This document shows, piece by piece, positions 46,611 through 57,712 of a stretch of 64,000 nucleotides of DNA. A program made the position numbers and the translations under genes. This DNA comes from Buxus sempervirens (taxonomy: Eukaryota; Streptophyta; Magnoliopsida; Buxales; Buxaceae): positions 14,974,229 through 15,038,228 of the forward strand of contig OX387188.1 in assembly GCA_947561395.2 (NCBI GenBank), written 5' to 3'. Positions within the stretch are counted from its first letter, which is position 1, and every line of letters begins with the position of its first letter. Under the pieces are notes generated by a model that was not told the origin of the DNA, ran no database searches, and worked only from the letters and a program-made list of their open reading frames with translations.

Positions 46611-47709
46611 ATAATCTGTTCTTCTCTTTTTATACAATAAGGCCTTTGATTGTGTTTGTATCCCCAAACCTATCTCCAAGTACCTCAAGACTCCTCTCTA
46701 GCCGTAAAACGTGAAGAGAGAGCTAGGGGAAAAGCGAACAGGCAGATCCATAGGATAGACCCCCATGTTCTATAATCTGTGAGATGTGGTTGCTTTTAAT
46801 ATCCTGTTAATGTTTTAATGGTTTTATTTTGAATCTGGAGGAATCCTATGGATCTAGGTTGTTTACAGCATGAGATTCCCACTTCTTTCTATAGTTTGGA
46901 TTTTCACACCTTTGCACCTACAGCATTGTTTTTCTTAATTTTGGTGATATTTGGCTAGGATTCTGGGTCTACCATGATCAATATGGTAAATTTAAAACCA
47001 AAAGCCTGAAAGTAACCTGTAGGGTTTCATAATGTGATTTTTGAAATTGTTTTAATCTTGGAGAAAGGATCCTATGGTCTAAACTCTCCCTTTTGATGTT
47101 TTTCAACATGGGTTGAGGGGGGGTTCTATTTCTCCACTATTGAGAGATCCAGATCAGATCTGTACTTTAAATAAATTTATTCTTCAATGCTCTAATCAAG
47201 AGATTTCAATCTAGTTTTTCAACCTTTTAATGGTTTAGCCTAAAGCCAGTTTTTCAGGTTTTTCTTTGGATTGGTTTTATCTGATTCTTATCTCAATTTT
47301 ATTTTAATCATGAAACCCTTAGAATAGTATGATCATATTGAAGGTTCTGAATTAATCTGGATATTCATATGAAAAACCATACATTTTGGTTATTTTTATG
47401 TTTTTTTTTTCTTTTTGTAAGCAAGCATCCTTTATTTTAACATGAACAATACCTGGCAACCACCTTGTATGGATGAATAGGGGTGCCTAACACATTCCTC
47501 TGTTCATAACATAATCTCCTTACCCATCTCTGGTTGTTTTTGTTTTCTTTTTTAAATGGAGTTATTTTTACTCTTATTTTGTATTTTTTGTGCTTATTTG
47601 ATGATTTTGGTGTCCATTCACACCTAAACAGAATGGTGGCGACTCTTTCTTTTTAATGAATCCCGTGTGATGATTAGGAAGTCATTGAATTGATTTTCCA
47701 TGTCTCGCA
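46611..47709 (+). repeat. Duplicated 3' part of the element 2 LTR
   Basis: Starts at a TACAATAAGGCC text that matches TGTAATGTAAGGCC near 44950 and runs to a second LTR end (ATGTCTCGCA at 47709). It repeats AAAACGTGAAGAG, CCTAACAC and GGTGGCGACTCT in the same order as the first unit. Either a tandem LTR made by unequal recombination or a duplication inside the LTR. Confidence 0.75.
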
Positions 47710-48541
47710 GGAAGCATGTGCACTACTACACCTTGATATAGGTGGTTAATGGAGGTACCCCTTGGGTGATAGGTCCTTTTAACGATATATAGACGTAGGT
47801 GGTTATTTGGCAAGTTAAGAATGTTTGAGTTGATGGTTACGATTGAGTTTGAATATGCAGAAGTGAGGATGTTTGGGGATGAATACTAATTGATTTCTTG
47901 ATTTCAAGAAGGCATTTTTGGAAAGAAAAAGGGAGAGCTAGAATCTGGAGAATATTCCCCAAAGTTGGCTTTATAGTATAGATACTCTTACAAGCTTAAT
48001 TAAAGATCTCAAGCTTGGGTCATTGATAACCCTAATGTCTATAAGAATTATTTTCACATGGGTATGCTCCAATACTTTTGGTTCGGTCTTGAAACGAGCT
48101 CAACCCGGACCCAATCGACCCCAGTTGCACCTAGTGTCGATATCATTAATGGAAAGCAAAAAATTCAACTTGGTTCACAATAGATATGAAAATATTGTGA
48201 CCCAAGTCAGCTTTATTCAGCCCATATCTTTGGTTCTAGTCTGGCTAGCTTATATATATATTCGGACCCCCATCTCAACGCTATCCCATCATTAAAAGAA
48301 GAGAAAAATGGGAAAATTCTTCTTGGACGCCACTTGGGCTAGCGTGGCTCATGCTCAAACTGCGATTATTGGGAGATAGCATTGATTAAACAACAAACTT
48401 TCACCTAACATAGTTACTCTATTTTACCCCAAATTAGGGTATCTACTTCAAAAAGTGAGGACAAACTTGTCATTTTCCTTCCACGAACATTAAGCCTCCT
48501 CACCTAATTAGCGCAATTTAGCAAATACCATTAATATTCAT
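47710..48541 (+). repeat. Direct duplication, copy 1 (832 bp)
   Basis: By eye about 95% identical to 50024-50855 over the full length, including GCACTACTACACCTTGATATAG and the TTAGCGCAATTTAGCAAATAC end. It does not have LTR features (no PBS, no shared terminal TG/CA, no matching flanks). Its left edge is the end of element 2, with GGAAG as the predicted target duplication. Confidence 0.9.
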
Positions 48542-50023
48542 ACTAATAAGTTTCCAATATGGAGACGTGCACAACAATGGCTAGTTTTTATCCATGGCTG
48601 GTATAGGAAGATCTTCATAATTTGTCACTAAATTTTGTACTCACTCTCTAAATTTTTACTTGTTAGAGAACTTTTTGTTCAGAAGTTCATTTTGAATACA
48701 AAACAGATAAATTTTTGTCCACAATCAGTAGTAGAAGATCTTCAAACTTTATCACTCATGTGAAAAGTTTCATAAACATTAATAAAATTTCAAAAAATGA
48801 ATGTTCTTAACCCTAGATACACTAGAAAAACTTTGAAAATAACATTTTTAACTCAAACCTTAAAGATAGTTCCCACCATCAACCCAAACTGCATCTTTCC
48901 TCCCCAGGAAAAAGGACTTTTTGAATACCCATAAGCACTAAATGAAAGGAAAAAGGAGTTAGGTAACTATTCTTTACTTTCTCAATGTCAATTAAGGAGT
49001 TAGGTACTATTCTTTACTTTCTCAATGTCAATTTTGGGCTGTATTGTCTATTTCAAATTTCCCCACAGCACACCCGGAAGCAAGAGATAATGCATGTGGG
49101 TCCCACAAGCTAATTTGGAAGGGGTCAAATTAATTAGCATTCACCTTTTGGCGGCATGCAAAACGTGCTTTTTGTTTGAGTTTCTGGACTCTTGGACTTG
49201 GGTATGACCCAATATTAATTTTTATAAAGGTAAAGCCTGGATTTCCTTGTAGGACGATTAGCTAGTGAAATGGCCGGCTTGAGAAAAGCCCAATTTGGCC
49301 CATTACCTATATCCCATGAATACACTGTCGATTTCATATTTTGCTCATTAGTATTTTATAATTTGTAGAATAATTTAAAATTAACCAAGCTTAAGGCACC
49401 ACTGAATATATAGGAAGATAGATTCATAATATCACACAAAAATGATCTAAGGCTTACCAAAATAATATAGATATATAGATACGAGCTAAGGTTTGATCTA
49501 GCAATGCCCATTAACATGGGATTAGTCTTATAAGATGGGAAAATTAGGTTTTAGTGATACTTTTTCAACATAATTCAAATTCAGTTGAACAATTCTTGGT
49601 CATTGAGAATTAGTGATACTTTTTTGAAATAATTGAGAACCAGTGTCATTTTAATGTTTATAAAGAATTTCTTCCAAAAATATCCTTAAAAAGACTTACA
49701 AACCTCACTTTGTACCTAATGAGTGAAAAGGATTTCAAAGTCTTTTGAGGGCATTTTCGGAAGAAATTCTTTATAAACATTAAAATGACATTGGTTCTCA
49801 ATTAAACAGGATATGGGTAATTGTCTAGGATGTCCAACGATTTAAACAATGTTGATAGATATTATTTAAAAAGTGAGAGTAAATTAAAAGATCAACTTGC
49901 CTATATAAAAATATGTACATTAGAACCAACCAATGTGTAGTTGTTTTCATAAAAATTATCTTATTTTTGGCACATTCTCGAAGAGGCCCTCTCCCATATA
50001 GGTTAGCTTTATTTATTACTCGG
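48542..50023 (+). other. Intergenic segment between the two duplication copies
   Basis: No gene recognised. A 40 bp tandem duplication lies at 48953-49033 (AAGGAGTTAGGTA...). A foldback element lies at 49631-49803. The rest is ordinary AT-rich intergenic DNA. Confidence 0.6.
49631..49803. mobile_element. Foldback/MITE-like inverted repeat
   Basis: The left arm begins AATTGAGAACCAGTGTCATT and runs to about 49695. The right arm (about 49739-49803) is its reverse complement with a few mismatches, ending GGTTCTCAATT. About 40 bp of non-repeat centre. No coding capacity. Target duplication not clear. Confidence 0.7.
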
Positions 50024-50855
50024 GGAAGCACATGCACTACTACACCTTGATATAGGTGGTTAATGCAGGTACCCCTTGGGTGATAGGTCCTTTTAATGAT
50101 ATATAAACATAAGTAGTTATTTGGCAAGTTAAGAATGTTTGAGTTGATGGTTTGATTGAGTTTGGATGTGCAGAAATGAGGATGTTTGGGGATGAATATT
50201 GATTGATTTCTTGATTTCAAGAAGGCATTTTAGGAAAGAAAAAGGGAGAGCTAAAATCTGGAAAATATTCCCCAAAGTTGGCTTTATAGTATAAATACTC
50301 TTACAAGCTTAATTAAAGATCTCAAGCTTGGGTCATTGATAACCCTAATGTCTATAAGAATTATTTTCACATGGGTATGCTCCAATACTTTTGGTTCGGT
50401 CTTGAAACGAGCTCAACCCAGACCCAATCGACCCCAGTTGCACCCTAGTGTCAATATCATTAATGGAAAGCAAAAAATTCGACTTGGTTCACAGTAGATA
50501 TGAAAATATTGTGACCCAAGTCAGATTTATTCAGCCCATATCTTTGGTTCTAGTCTGGCTAGATTATATATATTCGGATCCCCATCTCATCCCTATCCGA
50601 TCATTAAAAGAAAGAAAAAAGAGGGAAAATTCTGCTTGCACGCCACTTGGGCTAGCGTGTCTCATGCTCAAACTGCGATTATTGGGAGATAGCATTGATT
50701 AGACAACAAACTTTCACCTAACATGGTTACTCTATTTTACCCCAAATTAGGGTAGCTAGTTAAAAAAGTGAGGACAAACTTGTCATTTTCCTTCCAGCGA
50801 ACATTAAGCCTCCTCACCTAATTAGCGCAATTTAGCAAATACAATTAGTATTCAT
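50024..50855 (+). repeat. Direct duplication, copy 2, upstream of the P450 gene
   Basis: Second copy of the 832 bp duplication. Its left flank (ACTCGG then GGAAG) looks like the uninterrupted site at which element 2 inserted in copy 1. Its right end is about 400 bp before the P450 start, so the copy may carry distal promoter sequence. Confidence 0.88.
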
Positions 50856-51141
50856 CCTCACCCATCATTTACTTATTATATGTAAATTGCACCACAAAAC
50901 ACCTGAATTCTACAGGGATTGGTGCTCTTAGGTTAACTGTCACAACCAACTCTCATCCTCCAAACACATTCAAACCCCACCACTTTAAGACATCCAATTT
51001 GACACTCAAAACACCCCTTCAACATCCCCTTTTTGGAATCCCCATTTGAGAATTCTTGAAGCCCATTCAAACCTTCACAACAAAAAAGTTTGAAAACTGA
51101 AAATTCAGCAGCCCCCTTCATCCCAAAATTACCACACCCGC

Positions 51142-51149
51142 ATATAATA
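51142..51149 (+). promoter_or_regulatory. Possible TATA box of the P450 gene
   Basis: ATATAATA about 105 bp before the ATG at 51252. A second weaker TTATAAC at 51243-51249 would place transcription start downstream of that ATG and favour the ATG at 51333. Confidence 0.4.
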
Positions 51150-51200
51150 ACCATGACTGCTTTTTTTCAGCTCACCAAATCAATCTGCTTAATTAAGAAC

Positions 51201-51248
51201 ATGCACGCCAAGAAACACACAACTCAGCCTTCACACTCTCCCTTATAA
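51201..51248 (+). other. Possible upstream ORF in the P450 5' UTR
   Basis: A 15-codon frame (MHAKKHTT...) whose TAA at 51246-51248 lies three bases before the ATG at 51252. It would matter only if transcription starts upstream of 51201. Confidence 0.35.
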
Positions 51249-51251
51249 CAC

Positions 51252-53656
51252 ATGAACATTCCATGCTACATTTACCCACCAATACTCTCCACAGTACTAC
51301 TACTCCCTCCTCCCTTCTTCTTCACCCCCAACATGATAAACAACCCCATCAACCACACTGCAGTACTCTCCTCTGGCGGTGGCGGCGGCGACGTTGCCCG
51401 GGATGTCGTTTCGTGGCGACTGTTACTCCTGTCAGAGATCCAAACGGTGGAGGTCTTCATTGCTTTGGCCATCTTTGTGACTATAAACTCTCTAAGGCAG
51501 AAGAACAGTCAGGGCCTCCCCGTTTGGCCCTTTGTCAGGATGCTACCCTCGCTGCTCTTAGGTCTACGTGGTCATATGTATGAGTGGATCACCGGCGTTC
51601 TTTGCCGGAAAAACGGGACGTTTGTGTTTAAGGGTCCATGGTTTACGAGCCTGAACTGCGTCATCACCGCCGATCCTCGCAACTTGGAGCATCTTCTCAA
51701 GACCAAGTTCGTCAAATTCCCCAAAGGCCCCTTCTTCCAGGACACCGTTCGGGACCTTCTCGGCGAAGGGATTTTCAACGCCGACGATGAGATCTGGCGT
51801 CGCCAGAGGAAGACCGCAAGCATTGTCTTCCACTCCGGCGAGTTCCGGAACATGACGAGCGAGTCATTGTACGAGCTTGTGCACGCTAGACTCCTACCAG
51901 TGTTGGACAATTTCGTTGACCAATCAATCCCCATTGATCTACAAGACGTTCTTCTGAGATTAACGTTCGATAACGTTTGCATGATCGCTTTTGGGGTCGA
52001 CCCCGGATGTCTCAGGCCAGGATTGCCTGAAATCCCATTCGCTCGAGCGTTCGAGGACGCGACAGAAGCGTCGGTCCTGCGCTTCGTGATGCCGGTGTTT
52101 GTGTGGAAGACGATGAGGTATCTCAACTTGGGTACAGAGGGGGTTCTCAAGGTTTCGATAAGGAGGGTCGACGAGTTCGCCGACGAGGTGATTCGTACAA
52201 GGAAGAAGGAGATTTCTTTTGAATCTGATAACCATAAGAGCAAGTCGGATCTTCTAACCGTGTTCATGAAGATGGAAGACGATGACGGGAAGCCTTTCTC
52301 CGACAAGTTCTTGAGGGATATCTGTGTGAACTTCATACTCGCCGGGAGGGACACTTCCTCGGTTGCACTGAGTTGGTTTTTCTGGTTGCTTGACCAGAAT
52401 CCGGCGGTGGAGGACAGGATTCTTGCAGAGGTCTGCGGTATAGTCCGTGAAAGGGTGAATTTGGAGAAGAACGAGACTAAGAGTGCAATGGTGTTAAGGC
52501 CTGAGGAGGTGAAGAAGATGGATTACTTGCAAGCAGCTCTTTCAGAGGCTCTAAGATTGCATCCTTCAGTGCCTGTTGATCACAAGGAGGTAAATTCCTC
52601 ATTTACTTCATGTGGGTTTGTTTGTTCATGCATATTACATTCTGTACGTATAAATGTTCATAAGAAACATGTTTGTTATTTGCTATCTGTTGATCTCTTA
52701 AACATGTATAGTATATATATATTAATTTGCCAAAAGGTGCTCATCTTCCTTCATAGTTATTTTTTTTAATAAAATTCTTAGCATTTATACACTGAAAAAT
52801 TATGCACATGTGTATATATATAAGATGATTTTCTGCCATATATATATAAATATTTTAATTTCTAGAATAACTCTTTAGTTGCTTATTTATTGTGACAATT
52901 ACTGTGGAAGCTTATTTAGACAGTTTTGCTTCTTCCAATGGCTGTGAACCAAACTTGATCACAGACCCAGGTTTTGCAGCAAAATAAATTTTCTCATGGC
53001 ATAAAAGAATATAATCAACTAATTACTGGCTTGTATCATCCATAGCCCAAATCCCCCTACAGTCCTGCCTATATCAACACATAGCTATGTGGGGCCCAAT
53101 GAATATTCACTTGGTAGGCCCCATTTAGTAAGGAAAATCTGGGCTGTAGATGATAAAATAAAAGGTGATGAAGGATTAAATAAGATAAAAATTCCTTACT
53201 TTAATGGATACATGACACTAAAGATTATTATTATTATCATATTCTGATCAGGTCATTGAAGATGATGTATTCCCAGATGGAACTATACTTAAGAAAGGAA
53301 CAAAGGTACTTTACTCCATCTACTCAATGGGGAGGATGGAGAGCATCTGGGGAAAGGACTGCAGAGATTTCAAGCCAGAGAGGTGGATGCGAGAAGGACG
53401 GTTCATGAGCGAATCTGCGTACAAGTTCACAGCCTTTAATGGCGGACCCAGGCTTTGCTTGGGGAAGGACTTTGCATATTATCAGATGAAATATGTTGCT
53501 GCTTCCATCATCTATCATTATCATGTGAAGGTGGTGGAGAACCATCCTGTTGCACCCAAGATGGCATTAACCATGTACATGAAGCATGGTTTGAAGGTGA
53601 AGCTCTATAGGAGAGATGAATCCGAGCTTGCGAAGTATTTGAAGAAAAAATCTTAA
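51252..53656 (+). CDS. CYP86B1: Cytochrome P450, CYP86B1-like fatty acid omega-hydroxylase
   Basis: Two exons, 51252-52589 and 53252-53656, with a phase-0 GT-AG intron of 662 bp; 580 aa from the first ATG. Residues 60-79 are a membrane anchor, followed by GLPVWP. I-helix AGRDTS is at 364-369, EALR at 432-435, PERW at about 488-491 and heme-binding FNGGPRLCLG at 508-517 with Cys515. The long motifs DVLLRLTFDNVCMIAFGVDP and SESAYKFTAFNGGPR match the CYP86 family; family knowledge links CYP86B1 to omega-hydroxylation of very-long-chain acids for suberin and seed-coat polyester in the ER. The ATG at 51333 (Met28, 553 aa) fits the family length better. No stops or frameshifts: an apparently functional host gene. 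Confidence 0.92.
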
Positions 53657-53830
53657 TTAATGGAGTTGTTTAACTAATAATTAAGGTTGTTGTGGCATTA
53701 GTCCTTTTTTTTTTTTTTTGTTTTTATATTCATACCTTAAATATTTATAGATTTTAGAAAAAAAAATGGGGGGAAGAGAGGTATATTCTAGTGTGTTTGT
53801 CACATTAAATAAAAGCTTGATGTGGATTTG
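53657..53830 (+). terminator. 3' end and poly(A) signal region of the P450 gene
   Basis: A T-rich run at 53705-53724 is followed by AATAAA at 53809-53814, about 155 bp after the stop codon. Confidence 0.45.
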
Positions 53831-56800
53831 TTACTAATCTTTTTATCATTTTATTTAAAGTGGAAGGGACAAAAAATGATGTATCGGATGGCCCACAATT
53901 TCATGATAATTTATATAAATGTATAAAAAATATGGAGTTGACGTGGAGCTTAAGGTTTACCAAAAAAAGGTAAAAAAACGTGGAGCTTAAGAGCTGGGGA
54001 ATTGATTATAATGACAAGTGTGCCACATCACCTATACGGCAGTTGGTCAAATTAATTATGGGTTATGTCTTAATTAAGGTTCCTCCTTAATTGGCATGTA
54101 GCCTTAAATTGCCAAAACGTTATGGTTGCACCCTCCTTAAAAAAAAAAAAAAAAGAGTTATGGTTGACAAAAAAAATAAATAAATAAATTGCAATGGTTG
54201 ACAAAAGTCAGTGTAAAAGGTACAAAAGATTTATTTTCCTTCCTTGGAATTGGTCTTTCCACCGGAGAAGTTGATGATACTTTCTAGAAATAATTTAGAT
54301 TCGGTAAGAAAAATCTCTATAATTAAGAAATAATAATACTTACTAATAATTATTGGAGGTTTTAAACAAAATTAAACAATAACCCCAATGGTTTATATAT
54401 TTGTTAATTAAAAAGTTTTAAAAATATTTCCTGACGATTCAAAAACCCTGCTAAATCTCTAGAACGCAAGTAAAACATACTATTCGTCTTCTTCTATGAC
54501 TTTTAAACCTTCTTCACAGACTTGTAACAATCGATTTGCAGACTTTTAACTACATAAAATGACTTGTAAACCTTGTTAAGAGACTTGTAATAGCCCATGT
54601 ATGGACTTATAAGCCTCATTAGAAGACTTGTAACAACCGATTTATAGGCTTATTAGTCACATAAAAAGACTTGTAGATGTCATTAAAAGACTTGTAACAA
54701 TTTATTTACCTACTTGTAATTATGTTTATTTCAGGGCCTTAATTTGAGAAAAACGGGAGACAAAAGAGTGTTTAGGTAATATTTAAAAATAAGGATGATA
54801 AATAGTATGAAAATTAATAAATTAAGAGTTTCTAATTGTAGAGGATTTAGGAGATGAGATTAGAAAGAAGAATTAAGGAAAGATATATATAAGTGGGAAA
54901 GTGAGGTATTATCCAAATCTAATTAGGACTTCTAAATAGGAGAATTTAGGGTTTCTCAATATCCCAAACATATGAAGAATAGAAGGTAAATAAGGGAAGC
55001 TTACACAGCTGGAAATAGAGAGAGCGATAGAGAAAAGAAAAAGATACTTTTTGGAGAAGAAGTGCTACAGAATTCCGACCAGCAGTCATCAAATTGAGAT
55101 ATGGATATTTTCAACCGTTGGATCGACCTCAAATTTAGAGATTATGATCATGACACGTAGGGTTTCAATCTGAACGGTAGAATTTAATTTGAAGATCCCT
55201 AGAGTGATACGAAAATTTCAGAAAATTGATGAACATTTGGGTTTATCGGAAAGAAGGATTTCGTATGTTGAGGCAAGTAGCGAACACTTTGAAAACTGGA
55301 GGAATTGCATGTTTTCCATATGATTTAGATGTTTATTCTTGGTTTGCTTAAATTTTGATTTTGATTTCAAGTATTAAGGTTTTACTAAGTTGATTTTGTT
55401 TCGTAAACTTTAAAAAAAACTTGAGAAAATTATTGAATAAGAACGGATTATTTAAGTAAGTCATTTTAAAACAATATATAATTGAAGGGAATATATTAGA
55501 GTTGTTTAAGAAGTGATTTAGAATGAAGTTAAGATGAATAGAATGAATTAAAACTATATAAAATATGTTATATCTCGAAAAATTCAGAAAACCCAAAAAA
55601 TATTGTAGAAACCATTTACCGACTTGTAAACATTGTTAAAAGATTTGTAACCATGCATAGTTTGTCATATTGGTTTCGACGCCATTTTGTTAATGGTTCA
55701 TAATATCATTTCATTGGAATTTTATTGGCACATTGCTTGTGTTGCTGCATTTTTCTAGTGATAGTATTAGAACATTTCAAAAATCTCAAACTAAAATAAA
55801 TCCAATGAACTTATAAAAATGAAAAATATCAATTTTTTTTTTTGTAAAATATATATAATAAGGTTTACAGTCATTAAAGAAGGTTTTACAACTAGAAGGG
55901 TAAATCTTTTACCTACGATTTTGCCATTTTTAGCGTGTTTTCTATACCCATAGATAAAAGTTTTATTTTATAAAGTAATATATATAGGCAGTTTTGGGTA
56001 AACCGATGGTGAAGATTAATTTTCTAAAAGGTAATTTTGAAGAGAAAATTTTGGTAGTTTGCATAACTTTGGTGTTCTGACACTCATTTTTAAATATTTT
56101 AAGAAAGTATCACTGTTTTGTAAATCATAGAGACTCAGGTGACTGAATCTGAATTATTTTAAAAATACCACTAAAATCAATTTTCTATTAATGCATCCCT
56201 TGTTTACATAAAATCATACAAGATCATCCGGGGTGAACAAGAATTGGGGATCGGATGCAGGCGAAATTCTCGCCAAAGGGTGAGATTTTCAGTCGACTCC
56301 ATCCCCCTTTGTGGGGTCCGGACCCCTACGAGTGAGCAGAAAAGGGAAGATGAAAGCTCCATATTTTAGCTATTCTGAACAGTAATATGTGTACATATAA
56401 GCTTCATACACATATATGTACATATATTTGTATTATTATTAAGCAAACTCTACTGAATATTTTAAGATTGTGATCAGCCTTTTTAATTAGTCAAAAAATC
56501 TTTTAAATTTTCTTTAAAGACTCTGTCCTAAAAATACAACTCACTAGGGATGACAATGGGATCACTATGGATGACAATAGGCGAGTTACCTGTTTAACCC
56601 ACCCCGCCCCTAATGGTTAATTAGGATTTGGTATGCCTAATAGGGGCGGGTTTAGGTTTAGCCCAACCCGTCCCTAACCCGACCTTCATATATTATAATA
56701 TTTTTTAATATGTTTTTTTATGTTATTTCTTATATTTTATATATAAAAAAACATTTATTATTAATAAACATATTATTAATGTATATATTCTACTTTTATT

Positions 56801-56862
56801 AATATATATTTTCTACATTTAAAAGCTTTATTTTTCTTTTTTCATTTTATACACCAACCAGG
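53831..56862 (+). other. AT-rich intergenic region downstream of the P450 gene
   Basis: No gene recognised. Poly-A tracts lie near 54137 and 54170. A degenerate repeat built on GACTTGTAA lies at 54497-54721, with isolated copies near 55617. At 56540-56690 GGGATGACAATGGG with CGGGT/ACCCG text resembles a dispersed plant repeat. The AT content is typical of non-coding DNA. It ends with CCAGG (56858-56862), the predicted left target site of element 3. Confidence 0.6.
54497..54721. repeat. Degenerate GACTTGTAA repeat
   Basis: About nine GACTTGTAA or close variants (GACTTTTAA, GACTTATAA) spaced roughly 20-35 bp apart, with partly shared text AACAATCGATTT and ACATAAAA between them. Confidence 0.6.
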
Positions 56863-57435
56863 TGTAGATACCCCAAAATTGCACGATTTTTGATAAATCT
56901 TGAAGGAGAGATATTTTATTGGAATTTTCAATTCTGTGCATTGGGTTTGAGATACTTAACCCATTTGAATCCAAAACCGTAAAAGAAAAGGCCCGAATTC
57001 AATCTTTTGTGCAAAGTCAAACTTTTTCCGGTTGAATTTTGTTGACTTTTGACCCCAAAAAATGAAATATTTTTTAAAGCCAGATTTCAAGATAATTTTT
57101 CCTGGTAATCAGGTTTTTAGCCATGTTATTGCATAAAAGAATTTTTTGAGATTTTAAATCTTGACGAATACCTTGGTTTTAACATGTTGAATCTTTTTAC
57201 CGGACCTGAAAAATCGGAATTTTGCCTAGAACTGGAAAATTGACTTTTTATTCACTTGGAATTTGGGTCTAGAACTATTTTTAATGGATTCAAATTGGGG
57301 GGGGGGGGTGTTTGCTTATTTACATGTAATATCTTAAGTAAATAGAAATTAAAAAATATGAGGACATTTACTTAAACGATATTACATGTAAATAAGTATT
57401 GCCTGTGTTAAAATTTGGATAAAAGCTTCTTTATT

Positions 57436-57538
57436 GTATCCGACAAATAATGTCGGATACAAAAGATCTTTATTGTATCCGACAGATAATATCGGATACA
57501 AAGAGAATTGCTTGTATCTGACCTGACATGTCGGATAC
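57436..57538. repeat. Three 25-bp dyads, exact 39-bp period, element 3 LTR
   Basis: Starts 57436, 57475 and 57514. Arms GTATCCGACA/TGTCGGATAC; including flanks the first is perfect over 12 nt per arm. They end about 165 bp before the TATA box. Confidence 0.92.
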
Positions 57539-57704
57539 AAGCGTTTTGCTCAAAATTAGGGTTTTCCGAAAGTTTTCACTTTTTACCATCACATCCTTCA
57601 TTAAAGAAGTGGAAATCTCGGAAATAGCCTTAGGGTTAAGGTTGGTGGACTCTAGACATCATTTTGTGTCTACCATCATGCAAACCCTAACCCTAGCCTT
57701 TGCC

Positions 57705-57712
57705 TATAAATA
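57705..57712 (+). promoter_or_regulatory. TATA box of element 3 LTR
   Basis: TATAAATA in the context GCC...GAGGCTCCTCCTC, shared with element 2. Confidence 0.7.

Larger units (their letters stand above)
21715..47709 (+). mobile_element. Element 2: Tat-lineage LTR retrotransposon with antisense genes, 5' end outside window
   Basis: Plus-strand order: leader (21715-23064 and 25480-27147, split by a solo LTR), gag, protease, RT remnant, RNase H, integrase (split by a second solo LTR), antisense genes B and A, polypurine tract, 3' LTR. Its leader resembles that of element 3, for example the text around 22040-22700 against 60850-61460, and its LTR is of the same type (TGTAGACACC...TCTCACA). About the first 0.7 kb of leader and the 5' LTR should lie left of elements 1 and M. 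GGAAG at 47710-47714 is the predicted right target duplication. Confidence 0.85.

Noticed and set aside
47710..50855. The 832 bp direct repeats as LTRs of a small retroelement
   Set aside because: No PBS or polypurine tract inside, no common TG...CA ends, and flanks of the outer ends do not match.
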